A DNA stretch of 64,000 nt from Bacteroidota bacterium (GTDB taxonomy: Bacteria; Bacteroidota; Ignavibacteria; Palsa-1295), in contig JAUZNX010000004.1 of assembly GCA_030706745.1 (NCBI GenBank), positions 124,001 to 188,000 of the forward strand, written 5' to 3'. Below are positions 37,352 to 47,662 of this stretch, in pieces. How positions within the stretch are numbered: the stretch's first letter is position 1; each line of letters begins with the position of its first letter. Below the pieces are notes generated by a model. The model worked only from the letters and a program-made list of their open reading frames with translations. It had not been told where the DNA came from and did no database searches. A program made the position numbers and the translations under genes.

Positions 37352-38562
37352 CCATCCTCCAACTTGCCCCACGCATGCCGTATCCGTTAACGGATGGGGG
37401 AGCGATTGGTATCTGTTCGATTACCAAATGGCTCAAGCGTCTGGGGCATGAGGTAACGCTCATCACGTTTCCGCTCGATTCCAAGCAGGCAACAGATGAA
37501 GCAATCAACGATCTCGGCCAGTATGCGGATGTGCGGTTAATTAAGAAGCCGCTCCATCCACGCTGGTGCGTACTGTTGCGAACGCTGGTTCGTGGAGCGT
37601 ATCCCATCGAACGCAGGCAGATTCCGGAGATGTACCGGCTCATCGAGAGCACCATTGGGCAAAAATCATTTGATATCGTTCATGTCGATCACTCGCACAT
37701 GGGACCATACGGATTGTGGATCAAGGATCGCTACGGTTTGCCAATCGTGCTTCGAGAGCATAATTTCGAAGCCTTGATCTATGAGCGGTATGCGGAGCGG
37801 GAGACGAATCCAGTCAAGAGCTACCTCGCACGTTTGCATGGTGGCCGGTTGAAGCGGGAGGAGGCGCGGTTTCTTACGAACTTTGATGCAGTAGCTGCGA
37901 TCAGCCAGGAAGATGTTGCTGCGATGAAGCAAGTTGCTCCGGAAGGAAAATATAGGGTTATTCCGGCGGGGGTGGATATTGAGTATTTCAAGCCGAGGAA
38001 TTCTGAAGAGGATCCCAATTCCATTCTCTCGCTTGGAACGCTGGAATGGGACCCAAACTTCGATGCGACCCGATATTTTCTGGATGCCATCTTCCCGATT
38101 ATTCTCCAGCGCCGTCCGGCGACGGTTCTCCATATTGTTGGGTTCTCCGGAGAGCGTATTCTGCCGTTTTTGCAACGCTTTGGCCAATCTGTTCAGGTGC
38201 ATGGACGAGTGCCGGATGTGCGCGACTATTTAGCCCGAGCCGCCGTTCTGGTGGTGCCGCTCAGAATTGGTGGTGGTATGAGGCTGAAGCTGCTCGAGGC
38301 CTTTGCGGCAGGAAAGGCGATTGTTTCTACTTCCATCGGCGCCGAAGGAAACGAAGGCAAGGACGGGATTCACCTCTGGATTCGCGACGGTGCCGAATCA
38401 TTCGCCGATGCGGTCGTAAGACTGCTTTCTGACTCGGCAGCGCGGCAATCGCTTGGCATAAACGCACATGAACTTGCTGTGACGCGCTACGGATGGGATC
38501 ATGTTGTTAGCGAGTTCGTAAAGCTTTATGAAGAAGTTCTCCGAAACCGCGCGACTGAATGA
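37348..38562 (+). CDS. Family 4 (GT-B) glycosyltransferase
   Basis: 404 residues. GT-B signs: the N-terminal LAPRMPYPLTDGGAIGICS with a glycine-rich acceptor loop, the central VIPAGVDIEYF, the donor-domain start LSLGTLEWDPN, and the C-terminal nucleotide-sugar motif PLRIGGGMRLKLLEAFAAGK. The start is GTG at 37348, overlapping the previous stop by 4 bp. It builds the repeat unit. Donor sugar unknown. Confidence 0.88.
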   Translation: MTILQLAPRMPYPLTDGGAIGICSITKWLKRLGHEVTLITFPLDSKQATDEAINDLGQYADVRLIKKPLHPRWCVLLRTLVRGAYPIERRQIPEMYRLIESTIGQKSFDIVHVDHSHMGPYGLWIKDRYGLPIVLREHNFEALIYERYAERETNPVKSYLARLHGGRLKREEARFLTNFDAVAAISQEDVAAMKQVAPEGKYRVIPAGVDIEYFKPRNSEEDPNSILSLGTLEWDPNFDATRYFLDAIFPIILQRRPATVLHIVGFSGERILPFLQRFGQSVQVHGRVPDVRDYLARAAVLVVPLRIGGGMRLKLLEAFAAGKAIVSTSIGAEGNEGKDGIHLWIRDGAESFADAVVRLLSDSAARQSLGINAHELAVTRYGWDHVVSEFVKLYEEVLRNRATE

Positions 38563-38586
38563 TCCTGGGAGCGTTCAAAGAATTCG

Positions 38587-39774
38587 ATGATCTACGTTGC
38601 ACTCTTTTGCATTGCACTGTTGCTCTACTCGTATGTAGGGTTTCCGGTGCTTATCCGCATTTTGGCAAAGGTCGCTCCTCGCAAGTCGGGGATTGATGAA
38701 TCTTATCAGCCTGCGGTATCGATCATTTTACCGGCATTCAATGAGGAGCTTATTCTTGCAGACTGTCTTACGTCCCTCGTCAATCTAAAGTATCCTGCTG
38801 AGAAGATCGAGATCCTTTGCGGCTCGGACGGATCGACGGATCGAACAAATTCCATATTACTGGAATTTGCGGCGCGACATCAACAGATTAAGCCAGTTCT
38901 TTTCCCTGGCCAACGAGGCAAAATGCTGACTTTAAATGATCTCGTTGCGAAAGCCAAGAATGAGATCTTGCTATTCGTCGATGCTGATATTACGCTGCAT
39001 CCGAACACGCTCTTGTGCCATGTTCGGCATTATGCCGATCCCGAGACGGGTGCTGTTGCCGGTCACCTCGCGATGGATAGCGAGCAAGCGACCAGCATCT
39101 ATAAGTCGGAGAATAGTTATTGGCATATCGAGAGTGATCTCAGAAAACATGAAGCTGCGATCTGGTCGACGCTCGCCGTTTATGGTGGGAATTATTCGAT
39201 CCGCCGTGAACTCTGGCAATCCTTGCCGGATGGGAGAGTTTCGGACGATTTCTTTGTCGGACTACAAGTCGCATTATCTGGAAAGCGGATTCTCTTTGAT
39301 GAAGGAGCTATATCTATCGAGCAGTATGGTCGTACCTACCCGGATGAATTCCAGAGGAAGCGAAGGACGACGGCACGGACAATTCATACGCTTTCATATT
39401 TTCGGTCTTCGCTCATTCGTGGTCGTGTTGCCTGGCTCTTGTGGCCTCACAAAGTATTGCGATGGTTTGCTATGTATATCGTCCTCGCATTGGTGGCGAG
39501 CACCTTCCTCTCATTGTACAGCCCTCTCGCAGTAGTGCTGCTGTTGATTGAGCTTGCGCTCGGCTTGCTGGTGGTGATCGGTTGGGTTTCGAAGGGCTTA
39601 AAATCTCCGATTCCAGTCGCCAGCCAGATCTACTGGCTTTTCTCGATGAATATTGCGCTCGCATTAGGCGTCATTGATTTTCTATTCTCGAGCCCTGGAC
39701 CGTTGTGGGCGCAGACCACTCGAATTGCCAACGATCTTACGCCATCACTCAGCCGGGAGGTTTCCGCTCCGTGA
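38587..39774 (+). CDS. Membrane-bound family 2 glycosyltransferase (cellulose synthase/NodC-like)
   Basis: 395 residues: an N-terminal membrane helix, a GT-A domain with ILPAFNEELILADCL, DGSTDRTN, the DXD in LFVDADITLHPN, SDDFFVGLQV (catalytic-base region) and FQRKRRTTARTI, the variant of the QxxRW-type motif, then three C-terminal membrane helices. The processive-synthase layout suggests it may extend a sugar chain, though a QxxRW exact match is absent. The first gene after the GT4 gene. Confidence 0.83.
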   Translation: MIYVALFCIALLLYSYVGFPVLIRILAKVAPRKSGIDESYQPAVSIILPAFNEELILADCLTSLVNLKYPAEKIEILCGSDGSTDRTNSILLEFAARHQQIKPVLFPGQRGKMLTLNDLVAKAKNEILLFVDADITLHPNTLLCHVRHYADPETGAVAGHLAMDSEQATSIYKSENSYWHIESDLRKHEAAIWSTLAVYGGNYSIRRELWQSLPDGRVSDDFFVGLQVALSGKRILFDEGAISIEQYGRTYPDEFQRKRRTTARTIHTLSYFRSSLIRGRVAWLLWPHKVLRWFAMYIVLALVASTFLSLYSPLAVVLLLIELALGLLVVIGWVSKGLKSPIPVASQIYWLFSMNIALALGVIDFLFSSPGPLWAQTTRIANDLTPSLSREVSAP

Positions 39775-41240
39775 CCCCGCGCAAGGAACTCGTGCTGCTC
39801 ATCATCGGCGATTTTATCGCCCTGAATGCCGCGTGGGCAATATTCTTTTGGCTCCGAGTGGATTCTGGCTGGTTCGTTTTTCGGCATGCGGCACCAACGG
39901 ATGTTTCGCCTTCGCTTCTGCCGATCACGTCGCTCGAGATTTATCTGTTCTGGATGGCCATGTTCCTCATCTTCGGACTCTATCGGCCCTGGTACGTGCG
40001 GCCACCGTTCGATGAAATTGTGACGCTGCTAAAGACACTCGGGGTTGGGACCATCATACTTTCGTTAATCATATGGTGGGATTCATCAGACACGTCGGGT
40101 CTCGCCTCGAACGATCCACGTGTGTTGGGCTTGACCTACTGGTGTATCACTGCCTCACTTTGCGTGTCTATCCGATTGTTGATTCGCCACGGACAACGAC
40201 GTCTTTTGGAATCCGGAGTAGGCCGGCGACCATCCATTATCGTTGGTGAACCGGAGATGGTCAGGCAGTTGGCTGGACAGATTGCACATTACCCACGGCT
40301 CGGTTACGAGATCATTGGTTTTGTCAATTCGTCTTCCGAAGCGGGAGCCAAGATCCCGGCGTTGACCATTCAACAGCGCAATGGCAAGCCCATGCCGACG
40401 AAGGAAGTCCCACTGCTTGGCACGACCGAGGAATTGGAGTCCGTAATCGAAGCTTGTCATCCGAAAGAAATATTGATCGCGCTCGGCACAAACGAGCATG
40501 ACAAATTGATCGACCTCATTTCGCGTGCCTCACACTCGAATGTCGGACTCAAGATCGTGCCCGATCTCTATGACATTGTTTCAGGACAGGCGCGTACCCG
40601 CGAGATCTACGGCTTCCCGCTTATTGACATCAACCCGGTACTGCTAAGTCCGTGGGAGGAATCGGCGAAGCGAATGTTGGATGTGAGCGTGAGTGCTCTG
40701 ATTCTTGCGGTGGGCACACCAGTTTGGCTTCTAATCGCCGCATCGATCCGGCTGAGTTCGTCCGGACCCATTATTTATACGCAGGAGCGGCTCGGAAAGG
40801 ATGGCAGGAGATTCCACATCTTCAAATTTCGGTCGATGTACCTTGACGCCGAAAGCGGCGGGCCGCAATGGGCATCGAAGAACGATCCACGTGTAACACC
40901 GCTTGGTCGATTCTTGCGCAAATCTCACCTGGATGAAGTGCCGCAACTCTGGAACGTGCTGAAGGGAGATATGTCTCTTGTTGGTCCGCGGCCAGAGCGC
41001 GAGTTTTTTGTCAAGCAGTTACTGCGGGAGGTACCATATTACGAGCGGCGGCAGAAAGTCCGCCCCGGAGTGACCGGACTTTATCAAACCGCGGTTCATA
41101 AATATGATGAGAACATTGAGGACGTTAAGCAGAAGGTCAAGTACGATCTAATGTACATCGAGTCGATGTCGTTTCGTCTCGATGTGAAGATCCTCCTTCG
41201 GACGGTTTACATGATGATGCGTGGAAAGGGACAGGCATGA
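39771..41240 (+). CDS. Undecaprenyl-phosphate sugar phosphotransferase (initiating PGT, WcaJ/WbaP-type)
   Basis: 489 residues from a GTG start at 39771 that overlaps the previous stop by 4 bp (the frame is also open 22 codons further upstream). It transfers a sugar-phosphate to undecaprenyl phosphate to begin repeat-unit assembly. Order: four N-terminal membrane helices, a Rossmann-like CoA-binding domain (SIIVGEPEMVRQLAG), then the catalytic domain with SSGPIIYTQERLGKDG, FHIFKFRSM, RKSHLDEVPQLWNVLKGDMS and LVGPRPE. All catalytic-domain motifs are intact. Confidence 0.92.
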   Translation: MTPRKELVLLIIGDFIALNAAWAIFFWLRVDSGWFVFRHAAPTDVSPSLLPITSLEIYLFWMAMFLIFGLYRPWYVRPPFDEIVTLLKTLGVGTIILSLIIWWDSSDTSGLASNDPRVLGLTYWCITASLCVSIRLLIRHGQRRLLESGVGRRPSIIVGEPEMVRQLAGQIAHYPRLGYEIIGFVNSSSEAGAKIPALTIQQRNGKPMPTKEVPLLGTTEELESVIEACHPKEILIALGTNEHDKLIDLISRASHSNVGLKIVPDLYDIVSGQARTREIYGFPLIDINPVLLSPWEESAKRMLDVSVSALILAVGTPVWLLIAASIRLSSSGPIIYTQERLGKDGRRFHIFKFRSMYLDAESGGPQWASKNDPRVTPLGRFLRKSHLDEVPQLWNVLKGDMSLVGPRPEREFFVKQLLREVPYYERRQKVRPGVTGLYQTAVHKYDENIEDVKQKVKYDLMYIESMSFRLDVKILLRTVYMMMRGKGQA

Positions 41241-42187
41241 TCACAGCCTCGAACCCCCGTATTGGAATTATCCTCATTAATCTGAATGCTTATGAGGATA
41301 CAGCATTGTGCCTTCAGTCACTCGAATCACTCACGTACTCGAATACGGAGCTCATTTTGGTCGATAATGGCTCTCGCGACGGTTCCGGCGCGAAACTTCG
41401 AGCAGAATTTCCGAGTGTCACGCACATTCGCTCCGAGACCAATCTTGGATTCACCGGCGGGAATAACCTTGGCATTACGCATGCCCTCGATACCGGCTGT
41501 GAGCATGTGCTGCTATTGAACAACGATACGATCGTGACACCTGGCTTTCTCGAACCATTGCTCGCACGACTTGAGTCAGAACCACGGATCGCAGCGGTGA
41601 GTGGCAAAATCTACTATACGAAAGCCGCACAGAACGGACGTTCCGATATTCTGTGGTATGCTGGCTCATTCCGCAAATGGTGGATGGGTTTTAGCCATTT
41701 TGGGATTGACGAGGCCGACCGAGGACTCTATGACAAACCGATGGAGGTACCATATGCGTCCGGCTGTGAAATGCTGCTTCGTGGTACCGCGGTCCGGAGA
41801 GTTGGCCTTCTTTCAGATGATTATTTTGCCTACTGGGAGGAATCGGATTGGTGCGAGCGGGCCCGGAAGGCGGGATTTATAGCTTTTTATGAGCCGGCAA
41901 GCACGATTTACCACAACTATCGGAGTGGCGATCCGGGCAACGAATCACCGATTCATAATTATCTCCATTGCCGAAACGGATTTATCTTCGCCAGTGTCCA
42001 TGAGCATGGCTTTGGACGACTCAAATTTTGGTTACTCTTCCCGCTCGAATTAATCTATCGTAGCTTATGGGACATTCGGCGGAAAAATATCCGTGCCGGA
42101 TGGGCAACCCTTTGGGGCGTTTATGATTTCTTACGAGGCTACCGTGGCGAGCAGCGGCTTCGGGAGCGGGGTCTTATTCAATCTTAA
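41237..42187 (+). CDS. Family 2 glycosyltransferase (rhamnosyltransferase-like)
   Basis: 316 residues: [59 protein letters not shown], and the C-terminal [18 protein letters not shown] typical of the rhamnosyl-type subgroup of GT2. No membrane helices. It overlaps the PGT gene by 4 bp (ATGA). Donor sugar not known. Confidence 0.88.
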   Translation: MITASNPRIGIILINLNAYEDTALCLQSLESLTYSNTELILVDNGSRDGSGAKLRAEFPSVTHIRSETNLGFTGGNNLGITHALDTGCEHVLLLNNDTIVTPGFLEPLLARLESEPRIAAVSGKIYYTKAAQNGRSDILWYAGSFRKWWMGFSHFGIDEADRGLYDKPMEVPYASGCEMLLRGTAVRRVGLLSDDYFAYWEESDWCERARKAGFIAFYEPASTIYHNYRSGDPGNESPIHNYLHCRNGFIFASVHEHGFGRLKFWLLFPLELIYRSLWDIRRKNIRAGWATLWGVYDFLRGYRGEQRLRERGLIQS

Positions 42188-42206
42188 TTTCGAAAGAGGC
42201 AATAGC

Positions 42207-43352
42207 TTGGAAGCAGAAGTTCTTACCAGACCGATCCAAATGGTCGATGTTTTGGGTCAGTACCATCGTTATCAGGACGAGATCGACCGTGCGATTCTCG
42301 AAGTCGTGCGGAGCGGCAAATACATCAATGGGCCATACGTCGCGCGATTCGAGCGTGCCATGGAGAGCTATCTTGGTGTGAAGCATGCGATTGCCTGTGC
42401 CTCGGGTACCGACGCATTGCAGCTAACCCTGATGGCCATCGATCTCAAACCGGGCGACGAGGTTATCACAACACCCTTTACTTTTGCCGCGACAGCAGAA
42501 ACGATCGTGCTGCTTGGAGGCGTCCCTATCTATATTGACATCGATCCTGTGACATTTAATATCGATGTCGAAACGATCGAGTCAAGGATCACTTCGCGGA
42601 CCCGCGCGATCGTTCCAGTTCATCTCTTTGGGCAACCGGCGAATATGACGCGAATCCAGGAAATTGCGCGCAAGCATCGTCTGGTCGTAATCGAGGACGC
42701 TGCACAGGCCGTTGGAGCCTTGTGGGAAGGCAAGAAGGTGTGTGGGATTGGCGACATGGCCGCGATCTCGTTCTATCCGTCTAAGAATCTTGGAGCCTTC
42801 GGCGACGCCGGCATGGTCACAACGAATGATGACAAATACGCCCACGCCGTTCGCACGATTGCGAATCATGGATCCGAACGAGCGTATTATCATGATCGTC
42901 TCGGCGTAAATTCCCGCCTTGATGCCATCCAGGCTGCTATCCTAAATGTAAAGCTGCAATATTTAGATGAGTGGAATTGTACTCGTGCAGAAGCCGCTGC
43001 AAGCTACAGCAGTCTGTTCGCGGGATATTCAGAATTCTTGACCATACCGGAGGTTGACTCCCGTGCCACGCCAATATGGCATCAGTATTCGATCATACTC
43101 AAGGGCGCACGCGAACATGTGACGGAGTATTTGAAGCGCGCGCATGTGCCGTTCAATGTTTATTATCCCGTGCCGCTTCACCTGCAGAAGGCATACGGTG
43201 AGGGCAAGCTTGGTGATTTTCCTCACACAGAATATGCCGCCTCGCATATTCTTTCGCTCCCAATGCATTCCGAGCTGACGAGCGAGGACGTCGAGTATAT
43301 CGCAGGAGAAGTCATCGCGGGCCTCATGATCGCCAACGATCAACAAGCATAA
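42207..43352 (+). CDS. Sugar aminotransferase, DegT/DnrJ/EryC1 family (WbpE-like)
   Basis: 381 residues from TTG at 42207, which has AGAGG 7 nt upstream; an upstream in-frame ATG lies inside the previous gene. PLP enzyme that puts an amino group on a keto nucleotide sugar. The PLP lysine is K193 in [14 protein letters not shown]; also visible are [20 protein letters not shown] and [12 protein letters not shown]. It resembles WbpE, which acts on UDP-linked 3-keto uronic acids. The matching 3-dehydrogenase and acetyltransferase are not seen in this window. Confidence 0.88.
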   Translation: MEAEVLTRPIQMVDVLGQYHRYQDEIDRAILEVVRSGKYINGPYVARFERAMESYLGVKHAIACASGTDALQLTLMAIDLKPGDEVITTPFTFAATAETIVLLGGVPIYIDIDPVTFNIDVETIESRITSRTRAIVPVHLFGQPANMTRIQEIARKHRLVVIEDAAQAVGALWEGKKVCGIGDMAAISFYPSKNLGAFGDAGMVTTNDDKYAHAVRTIANHGSERAYYHDRLGVNSRLDAIQAAILNVKLQYLDEWNCTRAEAAASYSSLFAGYSEFLTIPEVDSRATPIWHQYSIILKGAREHVTEYLKRAHVPFNVYYPVPLHLQKAYGEGKLGDFPHTEYAASHILSLPMHSELTSEDVEYIAGEVIAGLMIANDQQA

Positions 43353-43364
43353 CACCACACAACT

Positions 43365-44108
43365 ATGTCGCGCGCGCTTCTTATCATCCCCACATACAAC
43401 GAGCACGAGAATATCGCGCGACTTGTCAAGGAGGTCTTCGCCCAGCAGCCGAACTGCCCGGACGTAGAGCTTAATATCCTTGTCGTCGATGATAATTCTC
43501 CAGACGGCACTTCACTGGTCGTCAAAGAACTTCAGGCAGCAGAAGATCCCGCAAACCGGCATGTCCATTTGCTCTCGCGGCCCGGCAAGATGGGCTTGGG
43601 CACCGCATACGTCGACGGCTTTCGATTCGGGCTGGCCGAGGGTTACGATTATATTTTCGAGATGGACGCTGATTTTTCGCACGATCCGCGCGAGATCCCT
43701 AATTTCCTTCGGGAGATCAAGAATTATGATCTCGTGATTGGCTCGCGATATATACCCGGCGCACGAGTGGACAATTGGCCACGACGAAGACTATTGCTTT
43801 CCTATAATGCGAACGTCTATGCGCGCGTAATCACGGGAATTCCGGTCAAAGACGCGACTGGAGGGTTCAAGTGTTTTCGCCGAAAGGTCCTGGAGGCCAT
43901 CGATCTTGGCGATATCCGGTCGAACGGGTACGCATTTCAGATTGAGATGAACTTCCGGGCGTGGCGGAAAGGGTTTCGGATCAAGGAAATTCCAATCACA
44001 TTTGTCGATCGCAATGCTGGGTCGAGCAAGATGAGCCGTGCGATTGTCCGCGAGGCGGTCGGGATGGTCTGGAAGTTGAAAGCACGTGCCATCGCAGGCG
44101 AATTATAA
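43365..44108 (+). CDS. Polyprenyl-phosphate glycosyltransferase (dolichol-phosphate mannose synthase-like)
   Basis: 247 residues: IIPTYNEHENIARLVKE, VVDDNSPDGT, the DXD in FEMDADFSHDP, VIGSRYIPGA and DATGGFKCFRRKVL, and the closing FVDRNAGSSKMSRAIV. This is the DPM1 group, which charges a polyprenyl phosphate with mannose or another sugar for use by GT-C enzymes such as the GT-C-like membrane protein in this locus (inference). No C-terminal membrane helices. Confidence 0.9.
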   Translation: MSRALLIIPTYNEHENIARLVKEVFAQQPNCPDVELNILVVDDNSPDGTSLVVKELQAAEDPANRHVHLLSRPGKMGLGTAYVDGFRFGLAEGYDYIFEMDADFSHDPREIPNFLREIKNYDLVIGSRYIPGARVDNWPRRRLLLSYNANVYARVITGIPVKDATGGFKCFRRKVLEAIDLGDIRSNGYAFQIEMNFRAWRKGFRIKEIPITFVDRNAGSSKMSRAIVREAVGMVWKLKARAIAGEL

Positions 44109-46134
44109 CACTGTGGATCTTTCCATCATCATCGTCAGCTACAACGTCAAGGAGTTTCTCCGTGGCGCGATTGTGAGCGTCCAGCGCGCGCTAGCGGCCG
44201 GCGAAGTATCGGGAGAGATCATCATTGTTGATAATGCCTCTACGGACCGTAGCGTGGAAATGGTCCGGCAGGATTTTCCAGATGTTCGCCTCTTCGCGCT
44301 CGAAGAGAACCTCGGCTTCGGCCGCGCGAACAATCTGGCAATGCGGAATGCTCGCGGCGAACAATTTCTTCTCCTGAATCCAGATACCGTCGTTGGGGAA
44401 GACACGCTTCGTGTCATGCTCGAGTTTATGCGTGCACATCCGGATGCAGGACTTGCAGGATGCAAATTGCTCAATAGCGACGGGTCTTTCCAAATCAGTT
44501 GCCGCCGTGGCTTCCCAACTCCCTGGGCGAGTTTTGCGAAGCTATTTGGCCTCTCGCGGCTGATGCCAAACTCCAAATTGGTCGCCAGGTATAATCTTAC
44601 ATATCTTCCAATCGATCAGACCTATGAGGTGGATGCGCTCAGCGGTGCTTTCATCGTGATGACGCGAGCAGCCTTCGAAGCAACCAGGGGTTTCGACGAA
44701 GACTACTTCATGTATGGCGAAGACCTTGACCTGTGCTATCGTGCCAAGCAGGCCGGGTTCAATGTCTATTATGTACATAATACTGCCACGGTCCACTTCC
44801 AAGGCGAGTCTTCCAGACGAAGCTCGATGAATGAGGTCGCTGTCTTTTATGAGGCGATGCATATCTTCGTCAAGAAGAACTATCCGAAGTCCATACTCTT
44901 TCAGGCATTGTTGCGAATGGGCATTGCCGTTCGAACGAGCCTTGCATTTGTTCAGAAGTTTCGAGGGGCTGTACTGTTTGTCGCACTCGATTTCATTGCA
45001 GTCGCACTTGGCGTAGTCATCGCTTGCCAGCTCTTGCTTGGTGATTGGCTTGCGTTGCCGGCACGTGATTATCCCTATGCATTACTGTTGCCGCCATTGA
45101 TTGCGGTGATCTTGATTGCAGCGCTTCGCGGATACAATCATGCAGAACGCCGGAGCTCCCGTCAGGTTGTGCTTGCCATGCCGGCGATGCTTATCAGCTT
45201 TTCCTCACTCACTTATTTTTTTAAGGAGTATCCCGCAAGCCGGGCCATCGTACTTGCGGTGACGGTCACAGCGAGTCTTCTCTTGCTCACCAGCCGTTTG
45301 GCGATGCGACTCATCGATCGAATTCGCTGGGGTGGCGCGCAGTCTGCCAGCCCGATGATGCGACGTACGATCATCATCGGCACGAATGAGGAAGCTCGGC
45401 GCATTGCTGGCTTGCTCAAGCGGACGGAATTCCTTCGTCGATATGATGTGATCGGATTCATCGATCGCTCGCTTGAATCGCTTGGTGATGAGCTGTTGCC
45501 AGGAATTGCGATCCGCGGCGATGTCAACATGCTCCCCCGATTGGTGCGCGACGAGCGAATTCAAGAGGTGATTTTCGCGAGCGACACGCTATCCCATACC
45601 GCTATGCTCGAAACGATGCAACGGGTGGCGAGTGAAGCGCCTGCGACGCGAGTAAATTTCAATCTCGTGCCATCCGCTACCGATGTACTGATCGGGCGTC
45701 AGAAAATTGAATTACTATCCAAGGATCCAAATAGCGGACTGGCACTGATGCCGGTCGAACTCAATCTTCATCGGATTTCCCACCGTTTGGCCAAACGGCT
45801 GCTCGATCTGACCGTCAGCGGACTTGCATTACCTGTGGCAGCGATTCGACTTCTCATCGTGCCCCGCCACCAAAGTGATTTGGCGACCTGGCGCGAGATT
45901 TTTGCTGGTCGGTTGACACTGGTCAGCTTTGCATCGGGTGAGGCTCGCGCCGCATATTATAGCAAGCCAGGTCTGACAAGCCTTGCGGCTGTCGCTGCGC
46001 CTCGGGATGCGCGCGCAGAGGACATCCATCAATTCGATCAGTATTATGCGCGCAATCACACACTCGGAATGGATTGCGAAATTCTGCTAAAAGCCCTCTT
46101 GCTGCGGCGCGACCGGGCCTCTCACCCACAATAA
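44086..46134 (+). CDS. Fusion of family 2 glycosyltransferase with a catalytically deleted phosphoglycosyltransferase
   Basis: 682 residues. Residues 11-290 are a complete GT2 domain (DLSIIIVSYNVKEFL, VDNASTDRSVEM, LLNPDTVVGEDTL, YGEDLDLCYRAKQAGF). Then come membrane helices (about 305-415) and a CoA-binding-like Rossmann domain (RTIIIGTNEEARRIAG, about 427). The last 118 residues align with the start and end of a PGT catalytic domain (KRLLDLTVSGLAL, GRLTLVSFAS, KPGLTSLAA, DQYYARNHTLGMDCEILLKA), but the middle is missing: no KFRSM or DE-containing segment. The PGT half should be inactive. Start is GTG at 44086 or 44113. Confidence 0.8.
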   Translation: MPSQANYNTVDLSIIIVSYNVKEFLRGAIVSVQRALAAGEVSGEIIIVDNASTDRSVEMVRQDFPDVRLFALEENLGFGRANNLAMRNARGEQFLLLNPDTVVGEDTLRVMLEFMRAHPDAGLAGCKLLNSDGSFQISCRRGFPTPWASFAKLFGLSRLMPNSKLVARYNLTYLPIDQTYEVDALSGAFIVMTRAAFEATRGFDEDYFMYGEDLDLCYRAKQAGFNVYYVHNTATVHFQGESSRRSSMNEVAVFYEAMHIFVKKNYPKSILFQALLRMGIAVRTSLAFVQKFRGAVLFVALDFIAVALGVVIACQLLLGDWLALPARDYPYALLLPPLIAVILIAALRGYNHAERRSSRQVVLAMPAMLISFSSLTYFFKEYPASRAIVLAVTVTASLLLLTSRLAMRLIDRIRWGGAQSASPMMRRTIIIGTNEEARRIAGLLKRTEFLRRYDVIGFIDRSLESLGDELLPGIAIRGDVNMLPRLVRDERIQEVIFASDTLSHTAMLETMQRVASEAPATRVNFNLVPSATDVLIGRQKIELLSKDPNSGLALMPVELNLHRISHRLAKRLLDLTVSGLALPVAAIRLLIVPRHQSDLATWREIFAGRLTLVSFASGEARAAYYSKPGLTSLAAVAAPRDARAEDIHQFDQYYARNHTLGMDCEILLKALLLRRDRASHPQ

Positions 46135-46143
46135 CCTACGACT

Positions 46144-47175
46144 ATGGCGAAGATCGTACTCGAATTTGAAAAACCGATCGAAGAACTCGAGCAGAAACTC
46201 GAGGAAATGCGTAGCCTTTCCGAAACGGTCGATCTCACTAGTGAGATTGCCGCAATGTCCGCTAAAGTTGAAGAGCTGCGGTCGGAGATTTACCAGAACC
46301 TCACGCGCTGGCAACGCGTCCAGCTCGCACGTCATCCGGACCGGCCATATTCCCTCGATTATATCATGGCGTTGAGCCCAGATTTTGTCGAATTGCATGG
46401 AGATCGCTCTGTCCGGGACGACCCGGCAATCGTGGGTGGTTTTGGTACGCTTGACGAAATTGGGAGCGTCCTTTGGATCGGACATCAGAAAGGCCGAGAC
46501 ACAAAGCAAAATGTTTATCGGAATTTCGGCATGCCGAATCCGGAAGGATATCGAAAGGCACTTCGCTTGATGAAGCTGGCGGAAAAATTTGGCAAGCCCG
46601 TCATTACGCTGCTGGATACACCTGGCGCATTTCCAGGAATCGAGGCTGAGGAACGGGGACAAGCCGAGGCAATTGCGCGCAATCTCTTCGAGATGGCCCG
46701 CCTGAAAGTCCCTATTATTGTTGTCATCATCGGTGAAGGCGCCTCCGGAGGGGCGCTTGGGATCGGACTTGGCGATCGCATTTTGATGATGGAAAATGCG
46801 TGGTACAGCGTGATCTCACCTGAAAGTTGCTCTTCCATTCTTTGGCGTAGTTGGGACTATAAGGAGCAGGCCGCTGAAGCGCTCAAGCTCACGGCCATCG
46901 ACATGCTCTCGCAAGGGATAATCGATCGCATTATTCCAGAGCCATTGGGTGGGGCGCATCGCGCTCCAGAAACGGTCTTTCAATCGCTTAAGGAGATTTT
47001 GATCGAGGAAATCTCTGCATTGCACGAGGTACAGCGCTTCGGGACAGCATCGAATCTCGAACGGCGCACTGAGAAGTTCGGCTGCATGGGGGTCTGGCAA
47101 GAGGAAGCTGAGGTCCTGCCAGAGACAATGCTTGCGGGTATGTCGGAAGGGTCTTCGTTGACATCGGCTAACTGA
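46144..47175 (+). CDS. accA: Acetyl-CoA carboxylase carboxyltransferase subunit alpha
   Basis: 343 residues. It transfers the carboxyl group from carboxybiotin to acetyl-CoA to make malonyl-CoA for fatty acid synthesis. N-terminal helical part, then [51 protein letters not shown] and [18 protein letters not shown], all strongly conserved in AccA. No accD is adjacent. Directly follows the polysaccharide locus. Confidence 0.96.
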   Translation: MAKIVLEFEKPIEELEQKLEEMRSLSETVDLTSEIAAMSAKVEELRSEIYQNLTRWQRVQLARHPDRPYSLDYIMALSPDFVELHGDRSVRDDPAIVGGFGTLDEIGSVLWIGHQKGRDTKQNVYRNFGMPNPEGYRKALRLMKLAEKFGKPVITLLDTPGAFPGIEAEERGQAEAIARNLFEMARLKVPIIVVIIGEGASGGALGIGLGDRILMMENAWYSVISPESCSSILWRSWDYKEQAAEALKLTAIDMLSQGIIDRIIPEPLGGAHRAPETVFQSLKEILIEEISALHEVQRFGTASNLERRTEKFGCMGVWQEEAEVLPETMLAGMSEGSSLTSAN

Positions 47176-47182
47176 TGTTGGG

Positions 47183-47662
47183 ATGACTATCCTGTTACTT
47201 CTCATCGCAGGCTTTGCGTTTGTTGCCGTGGTGATTTTTTCCTCCACGGCTTTTGGAAGGCGGGGGACTCCCACGGCGGACCGAATGGATCTTGCTGCAC
47301 GCATTTGTGAAGCCTCTGCTCGAGATGCCTTCAGTATAGAACTGGATTATAGCATCGAGAGTCTTCCTTTGCTCGATAATTTGATTGAGCGCGGCTTCGC
47401 AAGTGGGTCTGGTGCAACAGACGATACGAAACTCGTCCTCGCTGCCTATGTGGGGCAGGTGTTCGTCCGAGCAGGAAAGGCAATATGGCAGGAGGCTCGA
47501 GACGATTCGAATCCGCGATTATTGATGCGAGATAATCAGGAAGTTGTGTCGCCGTTCGAAATCATTAATCAGAAACTCCAGGCACCTGAGAGCATAAATG
47601 TTGCGGCAACTGTACGCGGATTGATTTCAACAATGGAATCGAGCAAGAATGATGCGCAGTAA
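47183..47662 (+). CDS. Small hypothetical protein with an N-terminal membrane helix
   Basis: 159 residues. The N-terminal helix (ILLLLIAGFAFVAVVIF) is followed by a soluble domain with YVGQVFVRAGKAIWQEARDD and SPFEIINQKL. No family recognised. It starts 7 nt after accA and overlaps the next gene by 14 bp, so it is cotranscribed with both. Function unknown. Confidence 0.7.
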   Translation: MTILLLLIAGFAFVAVVIFSSTAFGRRGTPTADRMDLAARICEASARDAFSIELDYSIESLPLLDNLIERGFASGSGATDDTKLVLAAYVGQVFVRAGKAIWQEARDDSNPRLLMRDNQEVVSPFEIINQKLQAPESINVAATVRGLISTMESSKNDAQ

